Shown here one piece after another: positions 53,266-63,011 of a stretch of DNA of 64,000 bases. The translations under genes and the position numbers were made by a program. The stretch spans positions 186,001 to 250,000 of the forward strand of contig JAFLBJ010000001.1 of the NCBI GenBank assembly GCA_017303415.1, written 5' to 3'. Positions within the stretch are counted from its first letter, which is position 1, and each line of letters opens with the position of its first letter. The DNA is from Chitinophagales bacterium (lineage in GTDB: Bacteria > Bacteroidota > Bacteroidia > Chitinophagales > Chitinophagaceae). Under the pieces are notes generated by a model. That model worked only from the letters and a program-made list of their open reading frames with translations, did no database searches and was not told the origin of the DNA.

Positions 53266-53865
53266 TTATTCCCCGTCTTTCCAACGCCACAAATACAAAC
53301 ACGCATACGTTCTGTAAGGCGCCCATTTTTGCGCTATTCGCTCAATCTCCCCTTTCAATTTTTTTCTATCCGACCCATCCAGTTTATACAGATCGATCAT
53401 GGCGTTCTGCAAACCCAGGTCATCCAATGCAAAAAGGTCTTCCCGTCCCAACGAAAACATCAGTAACATCTCCACCGTCCATCTTCCTACTCCCTTAATT
53501 TCGGTCAGGTATTCAATGACCTCCTCATTACTCATTTTGTTCAACCGGGTATGTGACATTCCTTTTTCCAGTTCAAACCGGGCCACATTCTGGATATAGA
53601 GTGTTTTGGCATTGCTCAACCCAATACCCCGCAAAGTTTCAAATGGCGTATCTACAATAGCCTGCGCACTGGGCGATTTTCCGCCATAAAGTTTAATAAA
53701 GCGGTCCTGCAACACTGCCGCCACCCGGGTGGAGAGCTGTTGACTCATGATGGAGTAACAGAGGTGCAGATAGATATTTCTACGCCTGGTGGGGGCCAGT
53801 GGACCATAGGTATTGATTAATCTCTTAAGCTTCCGGTCTTTTGAAAGATGTGCGATTGCCTCCAT
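53266..53865 (-). CDS. DNA-3-methyladenine glycosylase II-like (AlkA/HhH-GPD)
   Basis: A 199-residue base-excision repair glycosylase. The helix-hairpin-helix and GPD region is clear (YLTEIKGVGRWTVEMLLMFS LGREDLFALDDLGLQNA, with the catalytic Asp in ALDDLGL). The N-terminal HLCYSIMSQQLSTRVAAVLQ is typical of short AlkA-like proteins, which lack the N-terminal TBP-like domain of E. coli AlkA. It would remove alkylated purines. It lies 6 bp downstream of the large T9SS protein gene on the same strand. Confidence 0.93.
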   Translation of the reverse strand: MEAIAHLSKDRKLKRLINTYGPLAPTRRRNIYLHLCYSIMSQQLSTRVAAVLQDRFIKLYGGKSPSAQAIVDTPFETLRGIGLSNAKTLYIQNVARFELEKGMSHTRLNKMSNEEVIEYLTEIKGVGRWTVEMLLMFSLGREDLFALDDLGLQNAMIDLYKLDGSDRKKLKGEIERIAQKWAPYRTYACLYLWRWKDGE

Positions 53866-53871
53866 TAATAA

Positions 53872-56800
53872 CTATTGATTACTGATCATCTTTCGCAATT
53901 GCTCATTTGTTTTCTTATCCCGGATCACGATCACATAGGCCCCGCGTGCCCAGCCACGTGTATCAATATCAATTCGGCTGGTAAAGTTCATCGGTCCACT
54001 CACAGCCATCCCATTCAGGGCATATACCCGCAGTTCCATCGGATGTGTGTTATTTTGATACGTAATAAAAAGATCATTGACAGCCGGATTGGGCCAGATT
54101 TTAATATTTCGTTCGAGCACTGGTGAATTGATGGCCGTGATGAGGAAATTAAAATCACTAGACATGGGACTGGTACACCCATTGCTGGTCACTTGTACAG
54201 AAAAATTACCCGAAGCAGGGGGCGTATAGGTTTGACCTGTAGCGCCAGCGATCGGGTTACCATTGGTGTACCACTGGTTACCACTGGCTGAAGAAGATTG
54301 CAGCGAAGTGCCCACCTGTGTTATAGTGGGTTGTGTCGGAACAGCATTGACCGTAATAGCCATCGCATTGGAAACAGGTGAAAAACATGTACCTGCATTT
54401 ACCCTGACGGTATAGGAACCCCCATTGGTTACCGTAAGACTGGTATTGGTGGCACCCGTGATCACCACATTATCCCTGTACCATTGGTTTCCGGTGGCGG
54501 AAGAAGAATTGAGCGTAAGGGATCCTCCCTGACAGAAATTCGTAGCCCCTGTAAACGAAATGGTGGGTGTAGGTGGCAAAGCAGTTACCTGAACATAGAG
54601 GGGTGAAGAGGCATAACTGGTCACACTGTTCACCGTGGTTTTTACCGTATAGTATCCGGTCTCTGTTGCCTGGTAAGTATTGGCAGTGGCGCCTGCAATC
54701 ACTGACCCATTTTTATACCATTGATTTCCCGAAGAAGCCGAGGAGGTCAGCGTTATCGTTCCTCCCTGACAAAAAATAGCTGAGCCCGTTGTTGTTACTA
54801 CAGGTGCGGCAGGCAGGGCATTGCTGAGTTTAAAATCCCAAATCCCCATACCATAGGTACCAAAGCGAACCGTATTGCTGGACTGGATATACTCTACCGT
54901 AACATAGGACTGAGTGGGATTTATCGCACTTGTCATGGAGTACCATTGATTATCGGCCACCACATATACATAGGGACCGGCTTCAGTAGCCGCAAAAAGT
55001 AAGGTCTCATCGGGATTGGCTACGATCTCATACACCAGGGTAGAAGGCAGGCCTGTGCTGATGGAAGTAAAACTTTGTCCTCCGTTTGTTGACTTATACA
55101 CGGGCGGATTGGAGTATCCACTACCTGCCAACCAAACCAGGTTTGGGTTAAACCGGGAAGAATAAATACTTGAACCATACAGGTACCAGGGAGTGGGTCC
55201 ATTGAAAGAGGCAGTCTTTGTCCATGATCCGCCTGCATCCGATGTGGTGAAAAAGGCGCCATCTTCGGTAGCAACGTAAATTCGGTTGGGATCGATACGA
55301 GACGCTTCAACGGCGGTAATGCCTCCGTTTCCGGTATTTGAATTGGCGCGGAAATTATAGGCCAACTGCGTAGCATTGATGGCAAAAGGCGCGCTTGTGG
55401 AAGCTTTGAGTTTGGATAAATAGGAACCCGTACCTCCGGATGTATTTCCACCGGCCATCCATACTTCATTTTCCGTTTCTGAAAAAGCTGTATTCACTAC
55501 CGGTATCATCCAGCCATAATTGGGGAGTTGACTTCCGGGCATGGTCCAGGTGGAAGATAATCCCCCGGTTGGGTTATCATAATAGTATAGTGCGCCTCCC
55601 GGGTATTGTGTCCATAAGTGATGAGGCGTTCCCGTCAAAGCGAGATATCCATAGTCGCCACTGATTACCTGGGTAAATTCAAGTACACCAGGTGTGGTAG
55701 CGGTAAGGTTTCGTTGAAAGCCCTGGTCCTGCGAACCGGCAAACAACCGATTGGGTTGACGCTGATCGGTGATCACATCATAATATTGGGCCGTACGCAA
55801 TCCAGACATGCTCAGGTTGGTATTGGTCACCATGCCATCGGTCGACACATAACATCCACCATGATTATTGATGATCAAAAACGAGCTGCCTCCTGCCTTG
55901 CGGAAATGAGCGATCTCCATGATATCTGCATGCAATTTGCTCTGTGGGTTGGCATAATACTCCGACCATACATTCACCTTGGTAAAACTCAATCCACCAT
56001 TCAAACTCCGGTAGGCATCAACTCCGCCATAATATACTTTCTGGGGATCCTCATTGGAAACCTCCAACCTGTCCCAGGCCGTTTCGGTAAGCGTGCTTTG
56101 CAGGGTCCAGGTAGCACCATCATTGATGGACTGATACAACCGCTTGTTTTCAAACAACGCATAAAACACTGCCGCACCACCGGCATAGGTCGCTTTGAGG
56201 ATACATTTTTTACCTGATTCACTATTGGGTACAGAATTGATGGTAGTGACCGTAGCACCATTCACGGTAGAGAGAACAATATTTCCGGTTACGGATTTGC
56301 CATCCAGAAAATAAACCTGGTTGGTGTTATACATCTTGGTCATCGATAACTGACCATCGGTACCATGATCAAAGGTGTGGATCTTGGTAAATGTTTGTCC
56401 AAGATCTGTAGAGCGGTACAACCAGTACCGGGGCGCCCAGGGAACATTGTCCCATAAATAGGCCAGACAATAAATACTTTTATTGGCATCATTCACCGCA
56501 GTCATGGCTACGATGGTATTTCCGCCCCAGGCTACAGGGAAACTGATTCCCGTTGAGGCGTTCATGGTCAATCCTTCATTATCGGTATAATAGACCTGGT
56601 TGTTCGCAAAAAGAAGAAGCCGTTCTGAATTATCGGGTTTGTGTACCAGGTTGATCACGGCATCACGAAAACGGAAAATATTGTTTTGCAGGGTCCAGCT
56701 GCCATTGGTCAGGGTCCGTTTCCACAAACTTCCTCCTGCACTCACCACATAGAGATTATCAGTCAAGGAATCATAGGCAACGGCTTTTACATTCCCCGCC

Positions 56801-57117
56801 TGGTTATCACTCCCTCTTTCTTCCCAGTTACCTTGTACCTGGCCATTGGCAAATACATCATCATTGACACGAGCACCACGATTGCTCAGGTATGTTTGCC
56901 GCCATGCCCTGCTCTCCTGGTCATTTGACTGTTCGATCATACGCCAGTCAGTACCCGGTGCGGCACGATGGATCAACTCAAAATACTTTTCTCTTTTCTT
57001 TTGATTCTCATCCCCCTCGGTAGGTGCGGGAGGCAGCTGCCTGGCAGGGTTTTTAAAAAATGAAAATCCGGCTAAAAGGATAAGGCCGATCAGAATGGAT
57101 GGTAAATATTTTCTCAT
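53872..57117 (-). CDS. Large T9SS-exported beta-propeller protein with Ig-like repeats
   Basis: A 1081-residue exported protein. An N-terminal signal anchor (PSILIGLILLAGFSFF) is followed by a BNR/sortilin-like propeller (about residues 90-740; repeats such as YRSTDLGQTFTKIHTFDHG, FFTTSDAGGSWTKTASF and VYKSTNGGQSFTSISTGLP). Three Ig-like repeats follow (about 770-1000), each with the core SGNQWYKNGSVIAGATANTY or a variant. The C-terminal about 75 residues (IWPNPAVNDLFITYQNNTHP to RKMISNQ) form a T9SS sorting domain. The Asp-box propellers are like sialidase/photosystem-stability-factor folds; no catalytic residues are recognised. Surface adhesion or glycan binding is likely. Confidence 0.9.
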   Translation of the reverse strand: MRKYLPSILIGLILLAGFSFFKNPARQLPPAPTEGDENQKKREKYFELIHRAAPGTDWRMIEQSNDQESRAWRQTYLSNRGARVNDDVFANGQVQGNWEERGSDNQAGNVKAVAYDSLTDNLYVVSAGGSLWKRTLTNGSWTLQNNIFRFRDAVINLVHKPDNSERLLLFANNQVYYTDNEGLTMNASTGISFPVAWGGNTIVAMTAVNDANKSIYCLAYLWDNVPWAPRYWLYRSTDLGQTFTKIHTFDHGTDGQLSMTKMYNTNQVYFLDGKSVTGNIVLSTVNGATVTTINSVPNSESGKKCILKATYAGGAAVFYALFENKRLYQSINDGATWTLQSTLTETAWDRLEVSNEDPQKVYYGGVDAYRSLNGGLSFTKVNVWSEYYANPQSKLHADIMEIAHFRKAGGSSFLIINNHGGCYVSTDGMVTNTNLSMSGLRTAQYYDVITDQRQPNRLFAGSQDQGFQRNLTATTPGVLEFTQVISGDYGYLALTGTPHHLWTQYPGGALYYYDNPTGGLSSTWTMPGSQLPNYGWMIPVVNTAFSETENEVWMAGGNTSGGTGSYLSKLKASTSAPFAINATQLAYNFRANSNTGNGGITAVEASRIDPNRIYVATEDGAFFTTSDAGGSWTKTASFNGPTPWYLYGSSIYSSRFNPNLVWLAGSGYSNPPVYKSTNGGQSFTSISTGLPSTLVYEIVANPDETLLFAATEAGPYVYVVADNQWYSMTSAINPTQSYVTVEYIQSSNTVRFGTYGMGIWDFKLSNALPAAPVVTTTGSAIFCQGGTITLTSSASSGNQWYKNGSVIAGATANTYQATETGYYTVKTTVNSVTSYASSPLYVQVTALPPTPTISFTGATNFCQGGSLTLNSSSATGNQWYRDNVVITGATNTSLTVTNGGSYTVRVNAGTCFSPVSNAMAITVNAVPTQPTITQVGTSLQSSSASGNQWYTNGNPIAGATGQTYTPPASGNFSVQVTSNGCTSPMSSDFNFLITAINSPVLERNIKIWPNPAVNDLFITYQNNTHPMELRVYALNGMAVSGPMNFTSRIDIDTRGWARGAYVIVIRDKKTNEQLRKMISNQ

Positions 57118-57156
57118 GATGTGGTTCCCTAAAATTAAGAGAAAAACATCAGACGA

Positions 57157-57921
57157 TCAGCATTGACCGGCGGCCCAATTTCTAAATTCAGCCACACGTT
57201 CGCGACTGATAACCAGGTCCTCTGACCGATCTTCCCCATTTCCTTTCACCGCTACTTTCAAGCGGTTATTGTAATAGGGCTTTACATGCTCAATGGCGGA
57301 GATTCGCACAATAACGCGACGGCTTAACCGAAAGAACTGGCGGGGATCCAGTTCATCCTGCAATTTGTCAAGCGTATGGTTGACAATGAATTTGTTACCC
57401 TTTTTATCCACGAGGTAAACGATCTTGTTGTCTGCCTGAAAATAGGCCACTTCATCCGCTTCAATGAAATAGAGTTTAGACCCGGATTTACCCAGAAATC
57501 GGTCTTTGTAATTTGGCTTCTTCAACGCTTCCACCAGACGGGCATAATCAGGAGAGGCCTGAACACCCGTGATCGTCCTGAATTTTTGAATGGCCCTTGC
57601 CAGGGATTCGCGACTTACAGGCTTTAGAATATAATCGATACTGAAAACCTTAAAGGCTTCCAGCGCATATTGATCAAAAGCGGTAGTGAAAATAACGGGA
57701 CCGGTATAATTGATGCGGCGGAAAATCTCAAAACTATGCCCGTCAGACAAATGAATGTCAAGCAACAACAGATCCGGGTGTGGGTGTACCTTCAACCATT
57801 GCACCAGATCTTCTACACTATCCAGCGATGCTACGATCTGAATCGTGGGATCAAAGTCCTTTATCAGCGTATGCAAACGCTCTACCGCCGGTAACTCATC
57901 TTCGGCTATGACCACTCGCAT
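57157..57921 (-). CDS. LytTR-family response regulator
   Basis: A 254-residue regulator. The receiver domain (residues 1-120) has EDE acidic residues at 7-9, phospho-acceptor Asp55 in LLLLDIHLSDG and the conserved Lys in YILKPVSRESL. The LytTR DNA-binding domain (about 150-250) contains IEADEVAYFQADNKIVYLVD and FFRLSRRVIVRISAIEHVKP YYNNRL. It is encoded 5 bp after its LytS-type kinase on the same strand, so the two form a two-component pair. Targets are unknown. Confidence 0.95.
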   Translation of the reverse strand: MRVVIAEDELPAVERLHTLIKDFDPTIQIVASLDSVEDLVQWLKVHPHPDLLLLDIHLSDGHSFEIFRRINYTGPVIFTTAFDQYALEAFKVFSIDYILKPVSRESLARAIQKFRTITGVQASPDYARLVEALKKPNYKDRFLGKSGSKLYFIEADEVAYFQADNKIVYLVDKKGNKFIVNHTLDKLQDELDPRQFFRLSRRVIVRISAIEHVKPYYNNRLKVAVKGNGEDRSEDLVISRERVAEFRNWAAGQC

Positions 57922-57926
57922 AAGGG

Positions 57927-58955
57927 CTAATTTAAATTCAGCAATGGAAGTTCCACCTCGAAATACTCTTCGGTTCTCCGAACGATAACGTCATTCTGAC
58001 CGATAAGTTCATAGCGTTTGATAATATTCTGCAGCCCGATCTGGTTGGAAGAGGCAGGCTCCTGCCTGGGTTGTAAATTATTTCTTACGACCAAAGTTTG
58101 TTTCCCATTGGCATGCAATTCGATACGCAGTGGTTTATTTCTTGATACAATGTTATGTTTTACGGCATTCTCGATCAGCATTTGCAAAGCCACGGGCACC
58201 ACATAATAGCTATTATATTTTTCCGGAATATTTATCTCCACCTCCAATGCCGAGGCAAATCGTTGCTGAAGCAGAAATATATAGGGCTCAATAAACTCCA
58301 GTTCAGATCGAAGCTCAACCACTTCTTTTTCGTGATTATTGAGTACATAGCGGTAAACCTTTGAAAATTCCTCAATGAAGCGGTTGGCATCCGGGTTATC
58401 CTTCATCACCATATTGGACAACACATTGAGGCTATTGAAAAGAAAATGCGGGTTGATCTGGCTTTTCACCAGTTGGATCTCGGCCTGGCTTCGGGCCTTT
58501 CTCAATTCTTCCGACTCGGCCCATTGTTTCTTATACGCCTTAAAAAATAAGAAGATCGCATGAAGCAGGTGAAAAAAGAGATTGATCAGGCCGGCATAGA
58601 TCAGGTTTAATTTCAGCGGATTGGCATTTTGCGCCCAGGTATAACCGTGAATCACATTTCCCACCAGGTACACAACGAGGAAGGTTGCAATGCTGGAAAG
58701 AAAAAGACCTGTCCCAAACAGGGAGCTAAGAAATACCCAACGATTCGCGTGTACCGGAAATTTTTTCCTCACCAGAGGTTCTGCCAATCGATTGAGTTCC
58801 CAGGAAAAAAAAGTAATCGCTCCAATGGTCAGGAAGGCATAGTACCACTCGATATCGATTTGAAAATAGTGATACACATCGCACAAAACCGTATTCAGGA
58901 ATGTGTACGAGGCCAGTAGCAATATGAACAGATATCGGTGTTTATGCTGGAACAT
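57927..58955 (-). CDS. LytS-type sensor histidine kinase
   Basis: A 342-residue membrane kinase. Four transmembrane segments lie in the first about 140 residues (YLFILLLASYTFLNTVLC; WYYAFLTIGAITFFSWEL; WVFLSSLFGTGLFLSSIATF; LIYAGLINLFFHLLHAIFLF). The kinase core (His_kinase/PF06580) has the phospho-acceptor His170 in QINPHFLFNSLNVLS and the ATP-binding part contains LQMLIENAVKHNIV and SNQIGLQNIIKRYELIG. There is no separate sensor domain, so the signal is probably membrane-borne. Confidence 0.95.
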   Translation of the reverse strand: MFQHKHRYLFILLLASYTFLNTVLCDVYHYFQIDIEWYYAFLTIGAITFFSWELNRLAEPLVRKKFPVHANRWVFLSSLFGTGLFLSSIATFLVVYLVGNVIHGYTWAQNANPLKLNLIYAGLINLFFHLLHAIFLFFKAYKKQWAESEELRKARSQAEIQLVKSQINPHFLFNSLNVLSNMVMKDNPDANRFIEEFSKVYRYVLNNHEKEVVELRSELEFIEPYIFLLQQRFASALEVEINIPEKYNSYYVVPVALQMLIENAVKHNIVSRNKPLRIELHANGKQTLVVRNNLQPRQEPASSNQIGLQNIIKRYELIGQNDVIVRRTEEYFEVELPLLNLN

Positions 58956-58970
58956 GTTAGTTTCGAATTA

Positions 58971-58999
58971 AGTCAGTCCCGCCAATGGCGGGACTGACT
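58971..58999. terminator. Strong GC-rich hairpin between the fasciclin and kinase genes
   Basis: AGTCAGTCCCGCC and GGCGGGACTGACT form a perfect 13-bp stem with loop AAT. It lies 34 bp beyond the fasciclin stop and 15 bp upstream of the kinase ATG. There is no T-run on the minus strand (TTAATTC follows), so it may be an inefficient terminator or an mRNA processing/stability element. Confidence 0.6.
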
Positions 59000-59033
59000 G
59001 GTTTTCCACAGGGGTATATAATGGACCGCCCAA

Positions 59034-59993
59034 TTATGACGGGATCAGAACACGGTCGATCAGGTGTACAACACCGTTGCGACATACAATGTTCGTGGCG
59101 GTAATATTCGAACCATTACCTCCGTTTCCGCTACCAGTTACGGTAGGTCCACCCCCTGTACCATTGGTCAGGTTGATAGTGGTATTGCCACCGGCCAGCA
59201 TGCCGAGGTTGCCATTGGCCAGATCGGAAGAGAAAGCCCTTCCAGCCACCACATGGTAACGTAATACAGCCAACAAGGTAGGCATGGGGATATCATTGAT
59301 ATTGGTGAGCGACAGAGCACCAAGCAGTTGTGTAAAGGCTGCATTGGTAGGAGCAAATACGGTCAGGGTAGCCGTGCTAAGGGTACCTGCCAGGGTAGGA
59401 TCTCCACCGGGGCCATTGGTAGCACGCAGTACAGCTTTCACCAGGGAATCCAGTCCGGAAGCAACCGCGGTTTCCACGATATTTCCCACCGGGGGATTCA
59501 ATACACGGCCAATGCTGTGGATCACACCATTATCGGCGTCAATATCAGCGGTTTGCACCTTAATACCGTTGATGTATACACCAGAGGCATTCCGGGTAAC
59601 GAATACAGAGTCGCCACTGGCAGTGGTTACTTTGGCATTGGGTCCGGCAGGCACACTGGCAGCCTTGATCTCGGAACCCAGGGTATGATAAAGCAGGAGG
59701 GTCTGCAACTGGGTCGGTGTAAGTGCCGTGATGGCGGCTGCGTTAATACCCGAGGCAGCAAAGGCGGCATCATCGGGTGCAAATACGGTAAATGGTCCGG
59801 TTCCACTCAGCGTAGCAGCAAGATTGGCTCTTACCACAGCTTGCTCCAGCAAACTGTAATTGGCATTACTTACTACAATATCCGCAATGGTGTTGGAGGC
59901 AGGGGTTTCATCATCTTTATCACAGCTGGTAAGGATAAAGGCGCTCCCCAGCAGGATTAAACCGGCGCGGAGGAAATGCTTTTTCAGATTCAT
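59034..59993 (-). CDS. Fasciclin-domain lipoprotein
   Basis: A 319-residue protein with a lipobox Cys24 (FILTSC). Two FAS1 domains follow: about residues 37-165 (ANLAATLSGTGPFTVFAPDD AAFAASG; LLLYHTLGSEIKAASV; DADNGVIHSIGRVLNPP) and about 170-319 (TLTVFAPTNAAFTQLLGAL; LLAVLRYHVVAGRAFSSDLA; GVVHLIDRVLIPS). FAS1 domains mediate adhesion or extracellular-matrix interaction. It may be co-transcribed with the kinase/regulator pair downstream, subject to the hairpin between them. Confidence 0.93.
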   Translation of the reverse strand: MNLKKHFLRAGLILLGSAFILTSCDKDDETPASNTIADIVVSNANYSLLEQAVVRANLAATLSGTGPFTVFAPDDAAFAASGINAAAITALTPTQLQTLLLYHTLGSEIKAASVPAGPNAKVTTASGDSVFVTRNASGVYINGIKVQTADIDADNGVIHSIGRVLNPPVGNIVETAVASGLDSLVKAVLRATNGPGGDPTLAGTLSTATLTVFAPTNAAFTQLLGALSLTNINDIPMPTLLAVLRYHVVAGRAFSSDLANGNLGMLAGGNTTINLTNGTGGGPTVTGSGNGGNGSNITATNIVCRNGVVHLIDRVLIPS

Positions 59994-60031
59994 AGTTGTT
60001 GATTTTTTTGTTTAATCTATCAACAACAGCC

Positions 60032-60067
60032 AAAAGAAAAAGGACGGCTACAAGGAGTGAGCCGTCC
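60032..60067 (-). terminator. Terminator of cysS
   Basis: GGACGGCT (60042-60049) pairs with AGCCGTCC (60060-60067) around a 10-base loop. On the minus strand it is followed by TTTTTCTTTT. It lies 53 bp after the cysS stop and is a good intrinsic terminator. Confidence 0.85.
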
Positions 60068-60119
60068 ATATAAGGTGTGAACTGTCAGTATGGGGGAGTG
60101 AATCTGTGGAAGCAGGTTC

Positions 60120-61616
60120 TCAGGATTCGATGGAAAAAGAGGTTCCACCGTCCTTTTCATCCTTCAAAAGGATACCTACCTCAGACAATTGGTTCCGGAT
60201 CTTGTCCGACATGGTAAAATCCTTTCGCCCTTTGGCCTCCTTGCGAATATCCATCAGCAACTGCAATACCTTTTCCAACTTGTCATTGTCCGAGCCGGAA
60301 ATTGACTGTAAACCAAGGATGTCTTCCAGATAAAGCCTGAGCTGAACCTTTAACCGCTGAAAACTTTCAGGAGAAATCACCCCGGTCGAAATGGTCTTAT
60401 CTTTCATTGAATTGATCAGAGGTACCAGTTCAAATATATTGGCCAACACCTTGGCGGTATTAAAATCATCATTCATGAAATCATCCAGCTCATCCAATAA
60501 GCGGTTGATGCGTTTGTCCTGTTCGGCATCGGAACCAGTCTCCGTTTTTTCGTAGGTCAGCCCCTGTAATTTTTCGTAAGCGTCCCACAACCGTCGCAGT
60601 CCCTTTTCAGCAGCCTGCAGGGCTTCATTGCTAAAGTCCAACGTACTGCGGTATTGGGTTTGCAGGATAAAAAAGCGGATCACCATGGGGTGATAGGCTT
60701 TTTCAAGCGCCGGATGGTCGCCGCTAAACAATTCGGTCAGCTTGATCACGTTGTTATAACTCTTCCCCATCTTCTTACCGTCGATGGTGATCATATTATT
60801 GTGCATCCAATAACGAACAGGATTGGCATGATTGCAAATGGTACTTTGTGCGATCTCGCTTTCATGGTGGGGAAACTGAAGATCCATCCCGCCACCATGA
60901 ATATCAAATTGAACACCCAGGTATTTGGTGGCCATGGCCGAGCATTCAATATGCCAGCCGGGAAAACCAACACCCCAGGGGCTTTGCCAGCGCATGATGT
61001 GTTCGGGGGCTGCCTTTTTCCATAAGGCAAAATCCGCTTTATTGCGTTTCTCCTCCTGGCCTTCCAGGATCCGGGTAGTCTCCAGCAGGTCATCCATCAC
61101 ACGGCCACTCAGTTTGCCATAGTCGTAGGAAGAAGCGTATTTGCTCACATCAAAATAAACAGAGCCATTTGATTCATAGGCATACCCTTCCGCAATGATC
61201 TTTTTGATCATTTCTATCTGCTCTACAATATGACCGGTGGCGGTTGGCTCAATACTGGGTTCAATATTATTGAAACGCTTCATGGCCCAATGAAACAGAT
61301 TGGTATATTTCTGTACCAGCTCCATGGGTTCCAGTTTTTCCAAAACAGCCTTCTTAGAGATCTTGTCTTCAGCCTCCCTTCCCTCCTCCTCAAAATGACC
61401 GGCATCGGTAATGTTGCGTACATACCGCACTTTGTACCCCAGGTAATTGAGATAGCGGTAAACCACATCAAACGTTATATATGGGCGGGCATGACCCAGA
61501 TGGCTTTCTCCACTCACCGTGGGTCCGCACACATACATCCCCACATGACCAGGCACCAGGGATTCAAATGGTTCTTTAGTACGGGAATAGGAATTATATA
61601 TTTTAAGCGAGGACAT
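60120..61616 (-). CDS. cysS: Cysteinyl-tRNA synthetase
   Basis: A 498-residue class I synthetase of normal length. The HIGH motif reads HLGHARPYITFD and is preceded by the zinc Cys in GMYVCGPTVSG; further zinc ligands are in WHIECSAM and FPHHESEIAQS. The KMSKS motif is KKMGKSYNNVI, with Gly in place of the first Ser. The C-terminal DALR-like helical domain spans about 340-430. It charges tRNA-Cys. The gene is monocistronic: a terminator follows and a long inverted repeat precedes it. Confidence 0.98.
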   Translation of the reverse strand: MSSLKIYNSYSRTKEPFESLVPGHVGMYVCGPTVSGESHLGHARPYITFDVVYRYLNYLGYKVRYVRNITDAGHFEEEGREAEDKISKKAVLEKLEPMELVQKYTNLFHWAMKRFNNIEPSIEPTATGHIVEQIEMIKKIIAEGYAYESNGSVYFDVSKYASSYDYGKLSGRVMDDLLETTRILEGQEEKRNKADFALWKKAAPEHIMRWQSPWGVGFPGWHIECSAMATKYLGVQFDIHGGGMDLQFPHHESEIAQSTICNHANPVRYWMHNNMITIDGKKMGKSYNNVIKLTELFSGDHPALEKAYHPMVIRFFILQTQYRSTLDFSNEALQAAEKGLRRLWDAYEKLQGLTYEKTETGSDAEQDKRINRLLDELDDFMNDDFNTAKVLANIFELVPLINSMKDKTISTGVISPESFQRLKVQLRLYLEDILGLQSISGSDNDKLEKVLQLLMDIRKEAKGRKDFTMSDKIRNQLSEVGILLKDEKDGGTSFSIES

Positions 61617-61761
61617 ACAAAAATGGATTCAGGTGAAAAATCGAGTGCAAAAATAGAAAAGAATGGGGGTTCGGGGTTGTTTTAACAACAACAACATCCG
61701 TTAGCGAAGGAGCGGTGTAAATGATAAGTGATGCCCATGCATCAAATATAGGAATTTTTCT

Positions 61762-61862
61762 CTTTGTGCCCTTTGTGCCTCCTTTGTGTCCTTCGTGTCC
61801 TCCTACGCCAGACCTGCGTAGGAGGACACGAAGGACACAAAGGAGGCACAAAGGGCACAAAG
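61762..61862. repeat. Perfect inverted repeat with 47-bp arms and 7-bp loop
   Basis: Positions 61762-61808 are the exact reverse complement of 61816-61862; the loop is CAGACCT. Each arm is itself a series of short direct repeats (TTTGTGCCC, TTTGTGCCTCC, TTTGTGTCC, TTCGTGTCC). A further CACAAAGGGCACAAAGG follows the right arm. It lies 23 bp beyond the stop codon of the 61885 gene and 146 bp upstream of cysS. It would form a very stable RNA hairpin or a DNA cruciform. There is no T-run next to it. Confidence 0.95.
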
Positions 61863-61884
61863 GGTGCACAAAGGGCACAAAGGA

Positions 61885-62994
61885 TTATTTTAATTTCAGA
61901 TCGGCGACAAGGCCATAGTGATCTGACAACCGCTGTTTGAGCCGGTACACCCTGTTTACTTCAAATGCCGGATCGGCGAAAATATGGTCGATACGCAGGG
62001 TGGGCGATATCCGGGTAAAGGTCCTGCCCAGGCCCTTGCCCTTTGCCAAAAATGCGTCGATCCTGTCCTGGCGAACAGTAAAATAGGTATTTGAAGCGGG
62101 TACATCATTCAGGTCTCCGCAAAAGATCGTGGGATAAGGGCTTTTCTTCATTTCATCCCGTATCATCCGGGCCTGGATACCGCGGTGCTCAGTGGCCCAT
62201 TTGACCTTCCTGATCAACCTGACCTTCTTCACCGAGCCCTTTTTTGCCTGATTAATGTCTTCATAATCGCTGGAACTAAAGCGAAATGACTCAAGATGCC
62301 CGGTATAAACGCGAAAGGTATCCTTCCCTTTTTGGATATCGGCATAGATCAGGCTTTGCGGGGTGGTGGGAGCGGGAAATCTTATCCGGGCCGAATCAAG
62401 TATTGGGAACCGGGAAAAAATAACCACCCCTTGATGGATAGTTCCATCAAACCATTCAAAGTCGGGAGCAAAAACCATATAGGGATAGCCGGCCGAATCC
62501 TTCATATAGGGCAGGATGGAAAAAGCCGTATGGGCTGCGCCGTTTACAAATTCCTGCAGACAGATCACATCCGGTTGCTGGGACAAAATAAGCTTCAGGG
62601 CCTTTTGCTTGGTCTGGTTCTTTTCTTCCTGGCTTCCTTCTATTCCTACCATTCGCATCACATTCCAGGTAAGTACCCGTATGGATGAACTATCGCGTTC
62701 GGTAGTGGGTGCATCGCTGCCTCCAAAGGCATAGATTGAAAAAAGACTTTTCCACCCAAACAGCAGCACCAGCAACCCGGCAAGAGCCGGTATCTTTCTT
62801 TTTAACAACAACCAGTATACCACAAAACAAAGGAGGAGCAGCGTTAAAAAAGGAAAGCCGTAGGTAAGTAAAGAAGGAAACCACCAATAATCGCCCAGAT
62901 AGGCCACCAGCAAAGTGGCAATATAGAGGAGCAGGACAATTCCATACCCCAGCAGGGCAAGCCACTTGAACAGGTTTCGGATTCGCTGAAACAT
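61885..62994 (-). CDS. Endonuclease/exonuclease/phosphatase-family membrane protein
   Basis: A 369-residue protein with three N-terminal membrane helices (ALLGYGIVLLLYIATLLVAY; YGFPFLTLLLLCFVVYWLLL; ALAGLLVLLFGWKSLFSIYA) and a DNase-I-like domain from about residue 100. Catalytic motifs are VLTWNVMRM, VICLQEF (metal Glu), CGDLNDVPAS and DHIFADPAFE ... SDHYGL (catalytic His). The catalytic domain probably faces the periplasm. The family includes nucleases and phospholipid or inositol phosphatases; the substrate is undecided. It is a tandem paralogue of the next gene, 17 bp away. Confidence 0.92.
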   Translation of the reverse strand: MFQRIRNLFKWLALLGYGIVLLLYIATLLVAYLGDYWWFPSLLTYGFPFLTLLLLCFVVYWLLLKRKIPALAGLLVLLFGWKSLFSIYAFGGSDAPTTERDSSSIRVLTWNVMRMVGIEGSQEEKNQTKQKALKLILSQQPDVICLQEFVNGAAHTAFSILPYMKDSAGYPYMVFAPDFEWFDGTIHQGVVIFSRFPILDSARIRFPAPTTPQSLIYADIQKGKDTFRVYTGHLESFRFSSSDYEDINQAKKGSVKKVRLIRKVKWATEHRGIQARMIRDEMKKSPYPTIFCGDLNDVPASNTYFTVRQDRIDAFLAKGKGLGRTFTRISPTLRIDHIFADPAFEVNRVYRLKQRLSDHYGLVADLKLK

Positions 62995-63011
62995 GATACA
63001 AGATACGGAGA

